From Helicobacter cappadocius (GTDB lineage Bacteria; Campylobacterota; Campylobacteria; Campylobacterales; Helicobacteraceae), in the NCBI RefSeq assembly GCF_030688855.1, contig NZ_JAUYZK010000002.1, forward strand, positions 164,019 to 228,018: a stretch of 64,000 nt of DNA, in the 5' to 3' direction. The notes under the pieces were generated by a model. The model did no database searches. It had not been told where the DNA came from and saw nothing but the letters and a program-made list of their open reading frames with translations. The translations under genes and the position numbers were made by a program. Of this stretch, positions 26,902 to 37,973 are shown in pieces; position 1 is the first letter of the stretch, and the number at the start of each line of letters is the position of its first letter.

Positions 26902-27690
26902 ATGTGTGAGATTATAGCAGTTGCAAATCAAAAAGGTGGCGTAGGTAAAACTACTACAGCAGTGAATCTAGCAGCTTCTTTGGCTTTGGCTGAAAAAAAT
27001 GTTTTGTTGATAGATTTTGATCCTCAATCAAACGCTACAACAAGTTTGGGTTTTCGTAAAAATGATATTGAATTTGATATTTATCATGTGCTGATGGGAA
27101 CAAAAAAACTCTCTCAGATTATAAAAGAAACTGAAATGCCTTTTATGCATTTAGCACCTTCAAATATTGGTTTGGTAGGTATTGAAAAAGAATTTTATAG
27201 CAAAAAAAATGCCGGGAGAGAACTTATACTCAAAAAGAAAGTTCAAGAAGTTGTGGATTCTTATGATTTTATTATTATTGATTCTCCACCCGCACTCGGA
27301 CCTTTGACTATCAATGCACTTTCAGTAGCTAATTCAGTTATTATTCCTATCCAATGTGAATTTTTTGCACTAGAAGGGTTGGCACAGCTTTTAAGTACTA
27401 TTAAAATTTTGCGTGATTCCATCAATCCAAATTTGAAAATCAAGGGATTTTTACCTACTATGTATTCATCTCAAAATAATCTTTCTAAACAGGTTTTTTC
27501 TGACTTATCTCAACATTTTGACGAGAAGTTATTTAAAGACAAAACCAATAACAACTATATTATCGTGCCTAGAAGTATCAAACTTGCTGAATCACCAAGC
27601 TTTGGAAAACCTGTTTTGCTGTATGATGTAAAATCAAATGGAAGTGTTGCTTATCAGGCATTAGCACAAACAATACTTCAAGGGGCATAA
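26902..27690 (+). CDS. parA: Chromosome partitioning ATPase ParA/Soj
   Basis: ParA binds DNA in the ATP form and moves ParB-parS complexes. The 262-residue protein begins MCEIIAVANQKGGVGKTTTA with the deviant Walker A (KGGVGKTT, residues 11-18) and has FIIIDSPPALG and LIDFDPQSNATTS. It is the chromosomal Soj type. It is 2 bases from parB and upstream of the ATP synthase genes, as in H. pylori HP1138-HP1139. Confidence 0.96.
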   Translation: MCEIIAVANQKGGVGKTTTAVNLAASLALAEKNVLLIDFDPQSNATTSLGFRKNDIEFDIYHVLMGTKKLSQIIKETEMPFMHLAPSNIGLVGIEKEFYSKKNAGRELILKKKVQEVVDSYDFIIIDSPPALGPLTINALSVANSVIIPIQCEFFALEGLAQLLSTIKILRDSINPNLKIKGFLPTMYSSQNNLSKQVFSDLSQHFDEKLFKDKTNNNYIIVPRSIKLAESPSFGKPVLLYDVKSNGSVAYQALAQTILQGA

Positions 27691-27692
27691 TT

Positions 27693-28580
27693 TTGGCAAA
27701 AAAAAATCTGGCATTAGGTAGGGGTTTAGGTGCTATACTTAGCGAGGTTGGTCAGGCTTATGAAAACAATTTCTCTGATAATTCAGAGCTTGTAGTTGAA
27801 TTAGATGTTGATAATATCAAACCAAATCCTTATCAGCCTAGAAAACATTTCTCTGATGATTCAGTAAGTGAACTATCGCAGTCGATATCAGAACATGGGC
27901 TTTTGCAACCTATCTTAGTATATGAGGATGAAAATAACGATTATGTCTTAATAGCAGGAGAACGTCGTCTAAGAGCTACTAAACTTGCTAGTATAAAAAC
28001 GATTAAAGCCATCATTGTTGAAATGGATTTGACCAAACTTAGAGAAATTGCCTTAATTGAAAATATTCAAAGAGAAGATTTGAATATAATTGATTTAGCT
28101 AATTCGTATAGGGAGTTGATAGATGATTATCAAATTACCCATGAAGAATTGGCAAAGAGAATCAAAAAATCGAGGACACAAATAACAAATACATTGCGTA
28201 TTTTGAATCTATCTACAGAGATTCAAGAAATGCTAATAGAAGAAAAAATTTCTCAAGGTCATGCAAAAATACTAGTAGCATTAGAACAAAAAGAGCAAAA
28301 AATAGTACTAGATTCAATAGTGGGGCAAAAACTTTCAGTACGCGATACTGAGAGTTTGGTAAAAAAACTTAAAGACAGCAATGAATCCAAAGGCAAAATT
28401 GAATCTTTTGCAGATAGAAACAAATCACCAAAAACAGTATTAAACTCTGATCCCAAGATTGGAGAGTTGGTAAGTTTATTAAAAAAATACCTTATTTCTG
28501 CTTCAATAAAAAACAATCATCTTATATTAGATATTTCTGATAGATCAAAAATCAGCGAGGTCATCAAGAAATTATCCTGA
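27693..28580 (+). CDS. parB: Chromosome partitioning protein ParB/Spo0J
   Basis: ParB (295 residues) loads at parS sites and organises the origin region. The start is TTG at 27693. It shows NPYQPRKHF, the CTP-binding AGERRLRATKLA, ENIQREDLNIIDLA, and the helix-turn-helix LAKRIKKSRTQITNTLRILNL. I found no perfect parS (TGTTTCACGTGAAACA) in the window. It is followed by an inverted repeat and then the ATP synthase operon. Confidence 0.95.
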   Translation: MAKKNLALGRGLGAILSEVGQAYENNFSDNSELVVELDVDNIKPNPYQPRKHFSDDSVSELSQSISEHGLLQPILVYEDENNDYVLIAGERRLRATKLASIKTIKAIIVEMDLTKLREIALIENIQREDLNIIDLANSYRELIDDYQITHEELAKRIKKSRTQITNTLRILNLSTEIQEMLIEEKISQGHAKILVALEQKEQKIVLDSIVGQKLSVRDTESLVKKLKDSNESKGKIESFADRNKSPKTVLNSDPKIGELVSLLKKYLISASIKNNHLILDISDRSKISEVIKKLS

Positions 28581-28596
28581 TTCAAACATTGTTTTT

Positions 28597-28621
28597 AAGG
28601 TATTTTATGCTAAAATACCTT
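28597..28621 (+). terminator. Perfect inverted repeat between parB and atpF'
   Basis: AAGGTATTTTA (28597-28607), a TGC loop, and TAAAATACCTT (28611-28621) form a perfect 11-base-pair hairpin 17 bases after parB. The tail AAATTTGATATTTT is T-rich but weak. It may terminate or attenuate parAB transcription before the atp genes, or act as an operator site. Confidence 0.5.
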
Positions 28622-28655
28622 AAATTTGATATTTTATATGAAACAGGGAGTTAAA

Positions 28656-29081
28656 ATGACCATAACTGTAAATCCTTATTTGATGCTCTTGGTCTTTATA
28701 GTGTTTTTGGTCAGTGTTTTTTTCTTGAATACTTGGCTTTATAGACCACTACTTAGTTTTATGGATAAGCGAGAAGCTTCCATAACTCAAGATTTACAAC
28801 ATGTGCAACAAAGCGATCAGGAAATTATTAGAATCAACGAGGAAATAAAACAAATCATCGAAAATGCACGATTGGAATCAACTCAAATTATAGAACAAGC
28901 TAGCAATGAAGCCAAACTAGAATATGAAGCCAAAATTGCAAAGAAAAAGGTTGAGTTTGCTTCAAAATTAGAAGATTTCTTTGTAGAACTAAAGAAAGAA
29001 GAGAGTGTATTAAAAGATTCTCTTGTGGCTCATATAAGCGACTTTGAGTTATCTCTTAAGACTAAAATATCTCAGATGTAG
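28656..29081 (+). CDS. atpF': ATP synthase F0 subunit b'
   Basis: The 141-residue b' subunit forms half of the peripheral stalk. An N-terminal membrane helix (YLMLLVFIVFLVSVFFLNTWLY) precedes a long charged coiled coil. ATG 28656 is chosen because GGGAG lies just upstream and the H. pylori homologue starts with the same VNPYLM region; an open frame extends back to 28626. It is the first gene of atpF'FHAGDC. atpB and atpE are not in this window, as in H. pylori where they are separate. Confidence 0.93.
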   Translation: MTITVNPYLMLLVFIVFLVSVFFLNTWLYRPLLSFMDKREASITQDLQHVQQSDQEIIRINEEIKQIIENARLESTQIIEQASNEAKLEYEAKIAKKKVEFASKLEDFFVELKKEESVLKDSLVAHISDFELSLKTKISQM

Positions 29082-29092
29082 GTGGAGTTAGA

Positions 29093-29602
29093 ATGAAATA
29101 TATTTTATTATTTTTACTTGGAAGTTCGATGCTATTTGCCGCAGACGTAAATATTTCTCAAACTGATATTGTGGAGAGAACTATCAATTTCTTTATCTTT
29201 TTGGCTATTTTGTGGTATTTTGTCGCAGATAAACTCAAATATATATTTACAAATCGTCGAGAACAAATTGTTTTACGTCTCAATCAAACGCAGGAAAAAT
29301 TAAAGATAGCAAAGAAAGCAAGAGAAGAAGCCATAAAAAGGTTAGATGAAGCAAAAGAAAGAGCAACAGATATGGTTGCATTAGCAAAAAAAGAAGCTTA
29401 TTTAGTATCTCAAAAGCTAGATGAACAGTTTAAATTAGATGTTGAGAATATGATTAAAAATAATGAAGCGTTGATGGAGTTTGAACGTAAACGAATGGAA
29501 AAAAAGGTAGTTGAAGAGATTCTTTCTAGGTTGTTTCAAACAGATGCTAGTTCTTTTGATGTTTCAAAATATGTAAATATACTAAATAAAAGGGTTGCCT
29601 GA
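29093..29602 (+). CDS. atpF: ATP synthase F0 subunit b
   Basis: This 169-residue peripheral-stalk subunit begins with a signal-like segment (MKYILLFLLGSSMLFAADVN), then a membrane helix (TINFFIFLAILWYFVADKL) and a coiled coil. The extra N-terminal hydrophobic segment is also seen in H. pylori AtpF. The stop overlaps the atpH start by one base. Confidence 0.94.
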   Translation: MKYILLFLLGSSMLFAADVNISQTDIVERTINFFIFLAILWYFVADKLKYIFTNRREQIVLRLNQTQEKLKIAKKAREEAIKRLDEAKERATDMVALAKKEAYLVSQKLDEQFKLDVENMIKNNEALMEFERKRMEKKVVEEILSRLFQTDASSFDVSKYVNILNKRVA

Positions 29603-30141
29603 TGGTTGAAATAATCGCTAAAAAATATGCTAAAGCTGTTGTTCAGAGTATTGGGTTTGCTGATCTTGATTCTTTTTTGCAAAATTTAAAAACAATAACA
29701 CAAGCATTTGCTTCAGATAAGTTTGTAGATATTATCGACTCACCCCATATTTCAAAAACAAAAAAACAGGATTTTTTACTTGATTTTATCGACAAGAAAT
29801 ATTCTAAATTTAATGAAATGAAGAATTTTATTAAAATATTAGTTCAAAGCAATAGAATTGATTTAATTCCATATATTTGTGATATGCTTAAGACCTACCT
29901 TGATGAGCAAAATAACTTCTATACAGGTATCTTATATACAGATAAACAGATAAAACCTGAAGATATAGAACATATTAGAAAAAATCTTTCAAAACGTTTG
30001 GATATAGATTTTAATATTGAGCAAGTAGTTACTAGCATTGAAGGTATCAAACTTGTGATTGAAGACCTGGATATAGAAATTTCTTTTTCTAAAGAATATT
30101 TCTTAAGAGAGCTTCGATCTTATATATTAAAAGCAATTTAA
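29602..30141 (+). CDS. atpH: ATP synthase F1 subunit delta
   Basis: The 179-residue delta subunit links the peripheral stalk to the top of F1. It starts MVEIIAKKYAKAVVQ, shows the family-typical helical N-terminal domain, and ends with GIKLVIEDLDIEISFSKEY and the LRSYILKAI helix. It is coupled to atpF by a 1-base overlap and lies 20 bases before atpA. Confidence 0.93.
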   Translation: MVEIIAKKYAKAVVQSIGFADLDSFLQNLKTITQAFASDKFVDIIDSPHISKTKKQDFLLDFIDKKYSKFNEMKNFIKILVQSNRIDLIPYICDMLKTYLDEQNNFYTGILYTDKQIKPEDIEHIRKNLSKRLDIDFNIEQVVTSIEGIKLVIEDLDIEISFSKEYFLRELRSYILKAI

Positions 30142-30161
30142 TTTAAAAAAGGAGTTAAAAA

Positions 30162-31676
30162 GTGCTATCAAAACTAAAACCAGAAGAAATAAGTTCAATC
30201 ATCAAAGAAAGAATAGAAAATTTTGAAATCAATATTGATATAGCCGAAACAGGAGAGGTAATTGCCTACGCTGATGGGGTTGCTAGAGTTTATGGGTTGA
30301 AAAATGTTATGTCCTACGAGATGGTTGAGTTTGATACAGGAGATAGGGGACTTGCTTCAAATCTTGAAGAGGGCAGTGTGGGGGTTGTTGTTCTTGGATC
30401 TGGTAAGAATATCAAAGAAGGAACATCGGTCAAAAGATTAGGCAAATTGATGAAAGTTCCTGTTGGAGATGCTATTGTAGGAAGAGTCATCAATACTTTA
30501 GGCGAACCTATAGATGGCAAAGGTCCTATTGAAAGTGCAGAGTATCAGTTTGTTGAACAAAAAGCACCCGGAATTATGGATAGAAAATCAGTTCATGAAC
30601 CACTTCAGACAGGAATAAAAGCTATTGATGCACTCGTTCCTATTGGTAGAGGTCAAAGAGAACTTATTATTGGAGATCGCCAGACTGGAAAAACAACTGT
30701 GGCTATTGATACTATTATCAATCAAAAAGGTCAAGATGTTGTTTGTATTTATGTTGCTATTGGTCAAAAAGAATCTACTGTCGCTCAAGTTGTTAGAAAA
30801 CTTGAAGAATATGGAGCTATGGAATATACTGTTATCGTTAATGCTTCTGCTTCCGAATCTGCAGCTATGCAATTTTTAGCTCCCTATACGGGAGTAACGA
30901 TCGGAGAATATTTTAGGGATAATGCTAGACATGCTTTGATTGTATATGATGATTTGAGCAAACACGCTGTAGCTTATAGAGAGATGTCTTTGATTTTGAG
31001 GAGACCTCCTGGTAGAGAGGCATTTCCTGGAGATGTATTTTATATTCATTCAAGATTACTTGAAAGAGCTGCAAAAGTTAGCGATGAAAAAGGTGCTGGT
31101 TCTTTGACTGCATTGCCTATCATAGAGACTCAAGCAGGGGATGTTTCGGCATATATTCCAACAAATGTAATTTCTATTACCGATGGTCAAATTTTTTTAG
31201 AAACCGATTTATTTTTCTCTGGTATTAGACCTGCTATCAATGTGGGATTATCCGTTTCTAGAGTGGGTGGTGCTGCTCAAATCAAGGCAACCAAACAGGT
31301 TTCTGGTACGCTTCGATTAGATCTCGCACAGTATAGAGAATTACAGGCTTTTGCACAGTTTGCTTCAGATCTAGATGAGTCAAGCCGGAAACAATTAGAC
31401 CGAGGTCAAAGAATGATTGAAGTTCTCAAACAACCTCCGTATTCTCCATTGTCTATTGAAAAACAAGTTGTTGCTATTTATGCGGGGGCTAAGGGATTTT
31501 TAGATGATATTCCTGTTAATAAAGTCGTAAAATTCGAAGATGAACTTTACCCATTCCTAGAAGCAAAATATCCTAAAATTTTTGAAGACATTAGAATGAA
31601 AAAAGCATTGGATAAGGATTTGGAAGCTGTCTTGTCAAAAGCTTTGGATGAGTTTAAAATAAGTTTTACAGCTTGA
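30162..31676 (+). CDS. atpA: ATP synthase F1 subunit alpha
   Basis: The non-catalytic alpha subunit (504 residues) starts at GTG 30162 with an AAAGGAG ribosome-binding site. The P-loop is [11 protein letters not shown] (about residues 169-179) and the ATPase signature [10 protein letters not shown] is present. It is near-identical to the H. pylori protein over long stretches (for example [20 protein letters not shown]). No anomaly. Confidence 0.98.
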   Translation: MLSKLKPEEISSIIKERIENFEINIDIAETGEVIAYADGVARVYGLKNVMSYEMVEFDTGDRGLASNLEEGSVGVVVLGSGKNIKEGTSVKRLGKLMKVPVGDAIVGRVINTLGEPIDGKGPIESAEYQFVEQKAPGIMDRKSVHEPLQTGIKAIDALVPIGRGQRELIIGDRQTGKTTVAIDTIINQKGQDVVCIYVAIGQKESTVAQVVRKLEEYGAMEYTVIVNASASESAAMQFLAPYTGVTIGEYFRDNARHALIVYDDLSKHAVAYREMSLILRRPPGREAFPGDVFYIHSRLLERAAKVSDEKGAGSLTALPIIETQAGDVSAYIPTNVISITDGQIFLETDLFFSGIRPAINVGLSVSRVGGAAQIKATKQVSGTLRLDLAQYRELQAFAQFASDLDESSRKQLDRGQRMIEVLKQPPYSPLSIEKQVVAIYAGAKGFLDDIPVNKVVKFEDELYPFLEAKYPKIFEDIRMKKALDKDLEAVLSKALDEFKISFTA

Positions 31677-31691
31677 TATTAGGAATTGTAA

Positions 31692-32588
31692 ATGGGAAAT
31701 AACTTAAAAGAAATTAGAAAACAAATTGGAAGTGTTAAAAATACCCAAAAAACAACCCGAGCTATGAAGTTAGTTTCCACTTCAAAATTGAAAAAAGCAG
31801 AGGAGATGGCCAAACGCTCCAGACTTTTTGCAAACAAGTTAAATGAAGTATTTGATGATATATTATCAAAAATGAAAACCAGAGGATTAGAGAATATTAA
31901 CAGCAAGTATTTTCTGAACTTAAAAGATCGTGATATTAAAAAGGTAGATATTATTTTTGTTACTGCAGATAAGGGTCTTTGTGGTGGATTTAATTCTGCA
32001 ACCATTAAAGAGGTCAGCCGTCTTATGACTGAGTATAAAAATAAGGGTATCAAAGTTAGACTCAGAGGAATTGGCAAAAAGGGTATTGCTTACTTTCTAT
32101 TCAATGATATTAAAGTGTTAGATAAAATAACAGATCTAAGTTCGCTTCCTGATTTTCAAAGAGCTGCTGATTTTATAATGAAAGTTACACAAGATTACCT
32201 AGAAGGGCTTACTGATGAAGTCTTGATTGTTCATAATGGGTTTAAAAATATGATATCTCAAGAGCTGAAAGTAAAGGTAGTATTACCACTAGATTTTCAA
32301 ACACAAGATGCTTCATCAAGTATGGATGCGGTTTCAATCGAACCCGACGAGGAAGAAGATGTTGTATTGGAAGAGTTAGCTAAGAAATATATACAATATA
32401 ATATGTATTATGCTTTGATTGATTCTTTGGCTGCGGAGCATAGTGCTAGGATGCAGGCAATGGATACTGCGACAAATAATGCTGGGGAGTTGGTAAAAAG
32501 TTTGACAATTTCTTATAACAAGGCAAGGCAAGAGGCTATCACTACAGAACTTGTAGAGATTAATGCGGGCGTTGAGGCTATGAAATAA
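31692..32588 (+). CDS. atpG: ATP synthase F1 subunit gamma
   Basis: The 298-residue rotor shaft begins [20 protein letters not shown] and ends with the helical [16 protein letters not shown], the expected terminal coiled coils that run through the alpha/beta ring. [10 protein letters not shown] is the conserved Rossmann-like core. It lies between atpA and atpD with 15-base gaps. Confidence 0.97.
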   Translation: MGNNLKEIRKQIGSVKNTQKTTRAMKLVSTSKLKKAEEMAKRSRLFANKLNEVFDDILSKMKTRGLENINSKYFLNLKDRDIKKVDIIFVTADKGLCGGFNSATIKEVSRLMTEYKNKGIKVRLRGIGKKGIAYFLFNDIKVLDKITDLSSLPDFQRAADFIMKVTQDYLEGLTDEVLIVHNGFKNMISQELKVKVVLPLDFQTQDASSSMDAVSIEPDEEEDVVLEELAKKYIQYNMYYALIDSLAAEHSARMQAMDTATNNAGELVKSLTISYNKARQEAITTELVEINAGVEAMK

Positions 32589-32594
32589 AGTTAG

Positions 32595-34004
<1,410 letters not shown>

Positions 34005-34016
34005 AAGGTATATCTT

Positions 34017-34412
34017 ATGGAAGAGTTATTGGTTAATATTATTACCCCTTATGGGGAAATCTTTTCTGGAGAAGTTCGAAGCATTACTCTCCCTGGTTCA
34101 GAAGGGGAATTTGGCGTTCTTAGAGGACATAGTCATATGCTTTCTTTGCTCAAAACAGGTGTAATTGAGATCGAAAGAATGAATAAAACTAAAGATTTGG
34201 TCGCTATTAATTGGGGCTATGCGGAAGTAAAAGAAACTAAAGTAAATATTCTAGCAGATGGTGCAGTTGCAATTGGCGGTAAAGATGAAAATGAAATTTC
34301 TAATGCCATTTCTAGTGCAAAAAAACTTTTAGAAGAAGCTACTTCAGATAAAGTGGCGATATCAAATGTTGTATCCAGGATAGAAAACTCCGCTAGAGGT
34401 AAGATACAATGA
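34017..34412 (+). CDS. atpC: ATP synthase F1 subunit epsilon
   Basis: The 131-residue epsilon subunit has the N-terminal beta barrel (LVNIITPYGEIFSGEVRSITLPGSEGEFGVLRGH) and a C-terminal helical hairpin. The stop overlaps the tolQ start by ATGA, tying ATP synthase translation to the Tol-Pal genes. Confidence 0.95.
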   Translation: MEELLVNIITPYGEIFSGEVRSITLPGSEGEFGVLRGHSHMLSLLKTGVIEIERMNKTKDLVAINWGYAEVKETKVNILADGAVAIGGKDENEISNAISSAKKLLEEATSDKVAISNVVSRIENSARGKIQ

Positions 34413-34981
34413 CCTCCATTCAAGCCTTCTTTTATGAAAGTGGTGCAGTAACGATATTTGTAATATCTTGGTTATCTATATATTTTGTTTTGACATTATG
34501 GATTTTTGTATATAAATTTTTTTCTATTAGAGCATCAATTGAAAGAGAAAAAAAATCCCTTGATAGAATCATAAAAAATGAACAAAAACTTCCAAATTAT
34601 CCTATATTTGATATTCTTGGTACAAATGGAAATACCCCAAAAGAAATGTTACAAATCTGGAAAAATCAAGTTCTAAAATATAGCACTACAGGATTAGTCG
34701 TATTGAGTATAGTTTCATCCACAGCTCCTTTTATAGGTCTTTTTGGAACAGTGATTGAGATTTTAAATGCTTTTGGTAGGCTTGGTCTTGGTGGTCAAGT
34801 ATCATTTGATGTTATAGCACCTATTATATCTAAGGCATTGGTTGCAACTGCAGCGGGTATATTGACAGCAATTCCGGCTTATTCATTTTTTCTCCTACTT
34901 AGAAGAAAAACTTATGATTTGTCTGTATATATTCAAATGCAGATTGATGTTATTCTTTCAAAAAATATTGAGCACAAATAA
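34409..34981 (+). CDS. tolQ: TolQ/ExbB proton channel protein
   Basis: This 190-residue MotA/TolQ/ExbB family protein has a first membrane helix near residues 14-35 and two more near residues 90-160 flanking STAPFIGLFGTVIEILNAF, with the family signature ISKALVATAAGILTAIPAY. With TolR it energises TolA from the proton gradient. Its place before tolR, tolA, tolB and pal makes TolQ more likely than ExbB. It overlaps atpC by four bases and tolR by one. Confidence 0.88.
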   Translation: MTSIQAFFYESGAVTIFVISWLSIYFVLTLWIFVYKFFSIRASIEREKKSLDRIIKNEQKLPNYPIFDILGTNGNTPKEMLQIWKNQVLKYSTTGLVVLSIVSSTAPFIGLFGTVIEILNAFGRLGLGGQVSFDVIAPIISKALVATAAGILTAIPAYSFFLLLRRKTYDLSVYIQMQIDVILSKNIEHK

Positions 34982-35379
34982 TGGAAAATGATTTTAATTG
35001 GGATGAAAAACCTGAATTAAATATCACGCCATTAGTTGATATTATGCTAGTTTTGTTAGCTATTTTGATGGTGACAACACCCACTATTACTTATCAAGAG
35101 CAAATATCACTTCCAAAAGGCTCTAAAACTTCTAAAGCAGATGAACAAAAATCTCTTGAAATCCGAATGGATGCAAAAAAGAAAATATATATCAAAAATA
35201 CTGTTTATGATTATAATTCTTTTCCTGATAGTCTTAATCTTTTAGCAAAACAATATGATAAAAATACTAGCGTTTATATCCGTGCAGATAAAAACCTCAA
35301 ATATGATAATATTGTTTATTTACTCAAGAGTATCAAAGAGGCAGGGTTTTTGAAAGTTTCTTTGGTTACTAGCGATTGA
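34981..35379 (+). CDS. tolR: TolR/ExbD protein
   Basis: The 132-residue protein has the short N-terminus, a single membrane helix with the proton-carrying aspartate (NITPLVDIMLVLLAILMV, Asp near residue 20), and a small periplasmic domain ending in GFLKVSLVTSD. It overlaps tolQ and tolA by one base each. Confidence 0.9.
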   Translation: MENDFNWDEKPELNITPLVDIMLVLLAILMVTTPTITYQEQISLPKGSKTSKADEQKSLEIRMDAKKKIYIKNTVYDYNSFPDSLNLLAKQYDKNTSVYIRADKNLKYDNIVYLLKSIKEAGFLKVSLVTSD

Positions 35380-36095
35380 TGAATACAAAAAAGTTATTTA
35401 TATTATCTGGTATTTTTTCTGTCGCGATCTATTTTATTGTTATTTTTTCTTTGATTTTTGGATTCAATCTTTCCAATCCCAAACGTTATGTTTCAAAATC
35501 TGATACAAGTATAGAGCAGTCCATAAGCATTGATGCCATTGTGTCTTCTTTTGAAAAACAAGATCAAGAGGATAAAGGGGGTAGTCCTGTAGAAGGCACA
35601 GGGATAAAAGATATTTTTTCTTCCATTGATTCTGAAACTCAGCCTACTGATGAAATATCTGACAATCGTGATGAGATCGCAAAAAACTTGGAATTAAACA
35701 AAAAAAGAAAGAAAGCCTTTGAAGAAATTCAAGGAAACTTGCAAAATATCAATTCTAAACTTCAGAATATTAGAAATAAAACTATTGATATAAAATCACA
35801 AACCCCAAAACCTGACACTTCTGATGGACTTTATGATGAATGGTTTTCTAAAGTGTATAAAATTTTGTATTCAAAATGGAACGCTAGTTTTTATCAGAAT
35901 GCGTCTGTCAGTGTTCTGCTTACGATTACTGATAATGGAGATTTTAGTTATAAAATATTAAGATATTCTCGTTATGATGAGTACAACAAAAGTGTTCAAG
36001 CATTGCTAGATTCATTACAGGGAAAAAAGTTTCCTCCTTATCCCAAAGGAAAATCTATTAGTATAGAAGTAAATTTTAAAACAGAAGGAAATTGA
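35379..36095 (+). CDS. tolA: TolA/TonB-like periplasm-spanning protein
   Basis: The 238-residue protein has one N-terminal membrane helix (LFILSGIFSVAIYFIVIFSLIFG), a charged helical linker (KKRKKAFEEIQGNLQNINSK), and a C-terminal domain of TolA/TonB type (WNASFYQNASVSVLLTITDNG). It should bridge TolQR to outer-membrane TolB-Pal. The ATG 35379 overlaps the tolR stop, and the TGA overlaps the tolB ATG. Confidence 0.85.
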   Translation: MNTKKLFILSGIFSVAIYFIVIFSLIFGFNLSNPKRYVSKSDTSIEQSISIDAIVSSFEKQDQEDKGGSPVEGTGIKDIFSSIDSETQPTDEISDNRDEIAKNLELNKKRKKAFEEIQGNLQNINSKLQNIRNKTIDIKSQTPKPDTSDGLYDEWFSKVYKILYSKWNASFYQNASVSVLLTITDNGDFSYKILRYSRYDEYNKSVQALLDSLQGKKFPPYPKGKSISIEVNFKTEGN

Positions 36096-37351
36096 TGAAA
36101 ATATTTAAAATTTTATTATTGATCTGTAGTTTTTATGCAAATTTATTTGCTATAGATGCAACATTAGACATTGTAAAAACAATTCAAACGCCAAATATTG
36201 AGGTCGCTTATTTGGATTCAAAAAATTCCGAAATGGCTAAAAAAATCTATAAAATTTTAATGAATGATTTAAAAGTTAGCGGTCATTTTGAAGTATTTGA
36301 TGCGGACAAATATAGCGGTAATGTGAATTTCCCTGCCTATAAAAGCAAAAAAATTGATCTTGTGGCACGAGTAGAAGTTCAAAATACTGATAATGGAGTT
36401 AAGGCTAATTTATACCTATATGACATAAACGCTTCAAGTATTAAGATAAGTAAAACATATAATATCACCGATAAAGCCTTATATCCATTTGCTTCACATA
36501 AAATGGCTATTGATATTAACGATTATATAAAAGCTCCTTCTATAGCGTGGATGAATCGATTTGTTGTTCTCTCTAAATATACCAATCCTGGAGAAACTGA
36601 TATTTTGATCTCTGATTATAGTTTGACTTATCAAAAAATTGTTGTGCGAGGTGGGCTTAATATTTTTCCAAAATGGGCCAATGCGGATCAGACAGAAATC
36701 TTTTTTACAAAATATTTAAAAAAACCAACGATTGTTAGATATAACATCTATACAGGCATCACTCAAAAAATTATTCAAAGCGATGGTATGGCTATCGTTT
36801 CAGATGTTAGCAAGGATGGAACTAAACTGCTGTTGTCGCTTGCACCAGAAACACAATCAAATATTTATCTTTATGATCTTGTCAGCAAAAAAAATACGCA
36901 GCTTACAAAATACCCTGGCATAGATGTTTCTGGGAATTTTATCAACAATGATACCGCGATGATTTTCGTTTCAGATAGGGCTGGTTATCCTAATATTTTT
37001 GCAAAAAAACTAGATATAAATGCACCTGTAGAGCAGGTAGTCTATCATGGTAGAAATAATAGTTCAGCTTCTGCAAATGGCGATTATGTCGTATATACAA
37101 GCAGAGAAAGTGCCAATGAATTTGGACTAAATACATTTAATTTATACTTGATTTCTACAAAAAGTGATTATATCAGACGCCTTACAGCCAATGGCACAAA
37201 CCAAATGCCTAGATTTTCTAGTGATGGAGGGAGCATTATGTTTTTAAAACACACACAAAATCAAAGTGCTTTAGGAATCATTAGATTAGATTATAATCGT
37301 AGCTTTTTGTTTCCATTGAGCAATATTAAAATTCAAGCATTTGATTGGTAA
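36095..37351 (+). CDS. tolB: Tol-Pal system protein TolB
   Basis: The 418-residue periplasmic protein has a signal peptide ([19 protein letters not shown]), an N-terminal alpha/beta domain, and a beta-propeller with TolB-type repeats (FPKWANADQTEIFFT, MPRFSSDGGSIMFLK). It connects Pal and TolA during outer-membrane constriction. ATG 36095 overlaps the tolA stop by one base. Confidence 0.93.
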   Translation: MKIFKILLLICSFYANLFAIDATLDIVKTIQTPNIEVAYLDSKNSEMAKKIYKILMNDLKVSGHFEVFDADKYSGNVNFPAYKSKKIDLVARVEVQNTDNGVKANLYLYDINASSIKISKTYNITDKALYPFASHKMAIDINDYIKAPSIAWMNRFVVLSKYTNPGETDILISDYSLTYQKIVVRGGLNIFPKWANADQTEIFFTKYLKKPTIVRYNIYTGITQKIIQSDGMAIVSDVSKDGTKLLLSLAPETQSNIYLYDLVSKKNTQLTKYPGIDVSGNFINNDTAMIFVSDRAGYPNIFAKKLDINAPVEQVVYHGRNNSSASANGDYVVYTSRESANEFGLNTFNLYLISTKSDYIRRLTANGTNQMPRFSSDGGSIMFLKHTQNQSALGIIRLDYNRSFLFPLSNIKIQAFDW

Positions 37352-37395
37352 CCTAAAAGTTGAGAGCACTTGAGGATAAAATTAATTTTTTTGGG

Positions 37396-37413
37396 TATAA
37401 TCAGAGCTATAAT
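37396..37413 (+). promoter_or_regulatory. Two -10 elements upstream of pal
   Basis: TATAAT occurs at 37396-37401 and again at 37408-37413, 20-40 bases before the pal start. pal may therefore be transcribed on its own in addition to read-through from tolB. Confidence 0.5.
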
Positions 37414-37433
37414 TAAATTTGAGGAGCTTTTTT

Positions 37434-37952
37434 ATGAATAAAATTCTAGGTATCGGATTTGTTTCCATCGCTTTATTAATCAGTGCTTGTGCTGAAAAAG
37501 ATGTCAGTGTTGCAAATTCTGGAATTTCAGAACAGGAAAATATTGAAACTGCAGTTGCTGAAGCACCACAGCCGCAAGAGGAAACACCACAGCCACAAAC
37601 AACAGAAGCGATTCCTAGTGGAACAGTAGTGGGCAGTGTTTATTTTGATTTTGATAAATATAACATAAGACCTGATATGCAAGGGACAGTTGATGATTCT
37701 GCACAAAAAATAAAAGACTCCGATATGAATGTTTTAATTGAAGGTAATACTGATGAGTTCGGAAGTGATGAATACAATTACGCACTTGGAACAAAAAGAG
37801 CTTTGACTGTAAAAAATGCTTTGGTGGTAAAAGGCATAGCAAAAGATAAGATTAAAACAATAAGTTATGGAGAGAGCAAACCAATTTGCCAAGAGAAAAC
37901 AAAAGCTTGTTACGAAAAAAATAGACGAGCTGATGTTAAGTTAGTTAAATAA
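37434..37952 (+). CDS. pal: Peptidoglycan-associated lipoprotein Pal
   Basis: The 172-residue lipoprotein has a lipobox (ALLISAC, Cys near residue 20), a Pro/Gln-rich linker (QPQEETPQPQ), and an OmpA-like domain with FDFDKYNIRPD, EGNTDEFGSDEYN and NRRADVKLVK. It anchors the outer membrane to peptidoglycan. ATG 37434 has GAGGAG seven bases upstream; an open frame to 37419 is not used. Confidence 0.95.
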   Translation: MNKILGIGFVSIALLISACAEKDVSVANSGISEQENIETAVAEAPQPQEETPQPQTTEAIPSGTVVGSVYFDFDKYNIRPDMQGTVDDSAQKIKDSDMNVLIEGNTDEFGSDEYNYALGTKRALTVKNALVVKGIAKDKIKTISYGESKPICQEKTKACYEKNRRADVKLVK

Positions 37953-37973
37953 AACTAAAAACAGTGATTATAT

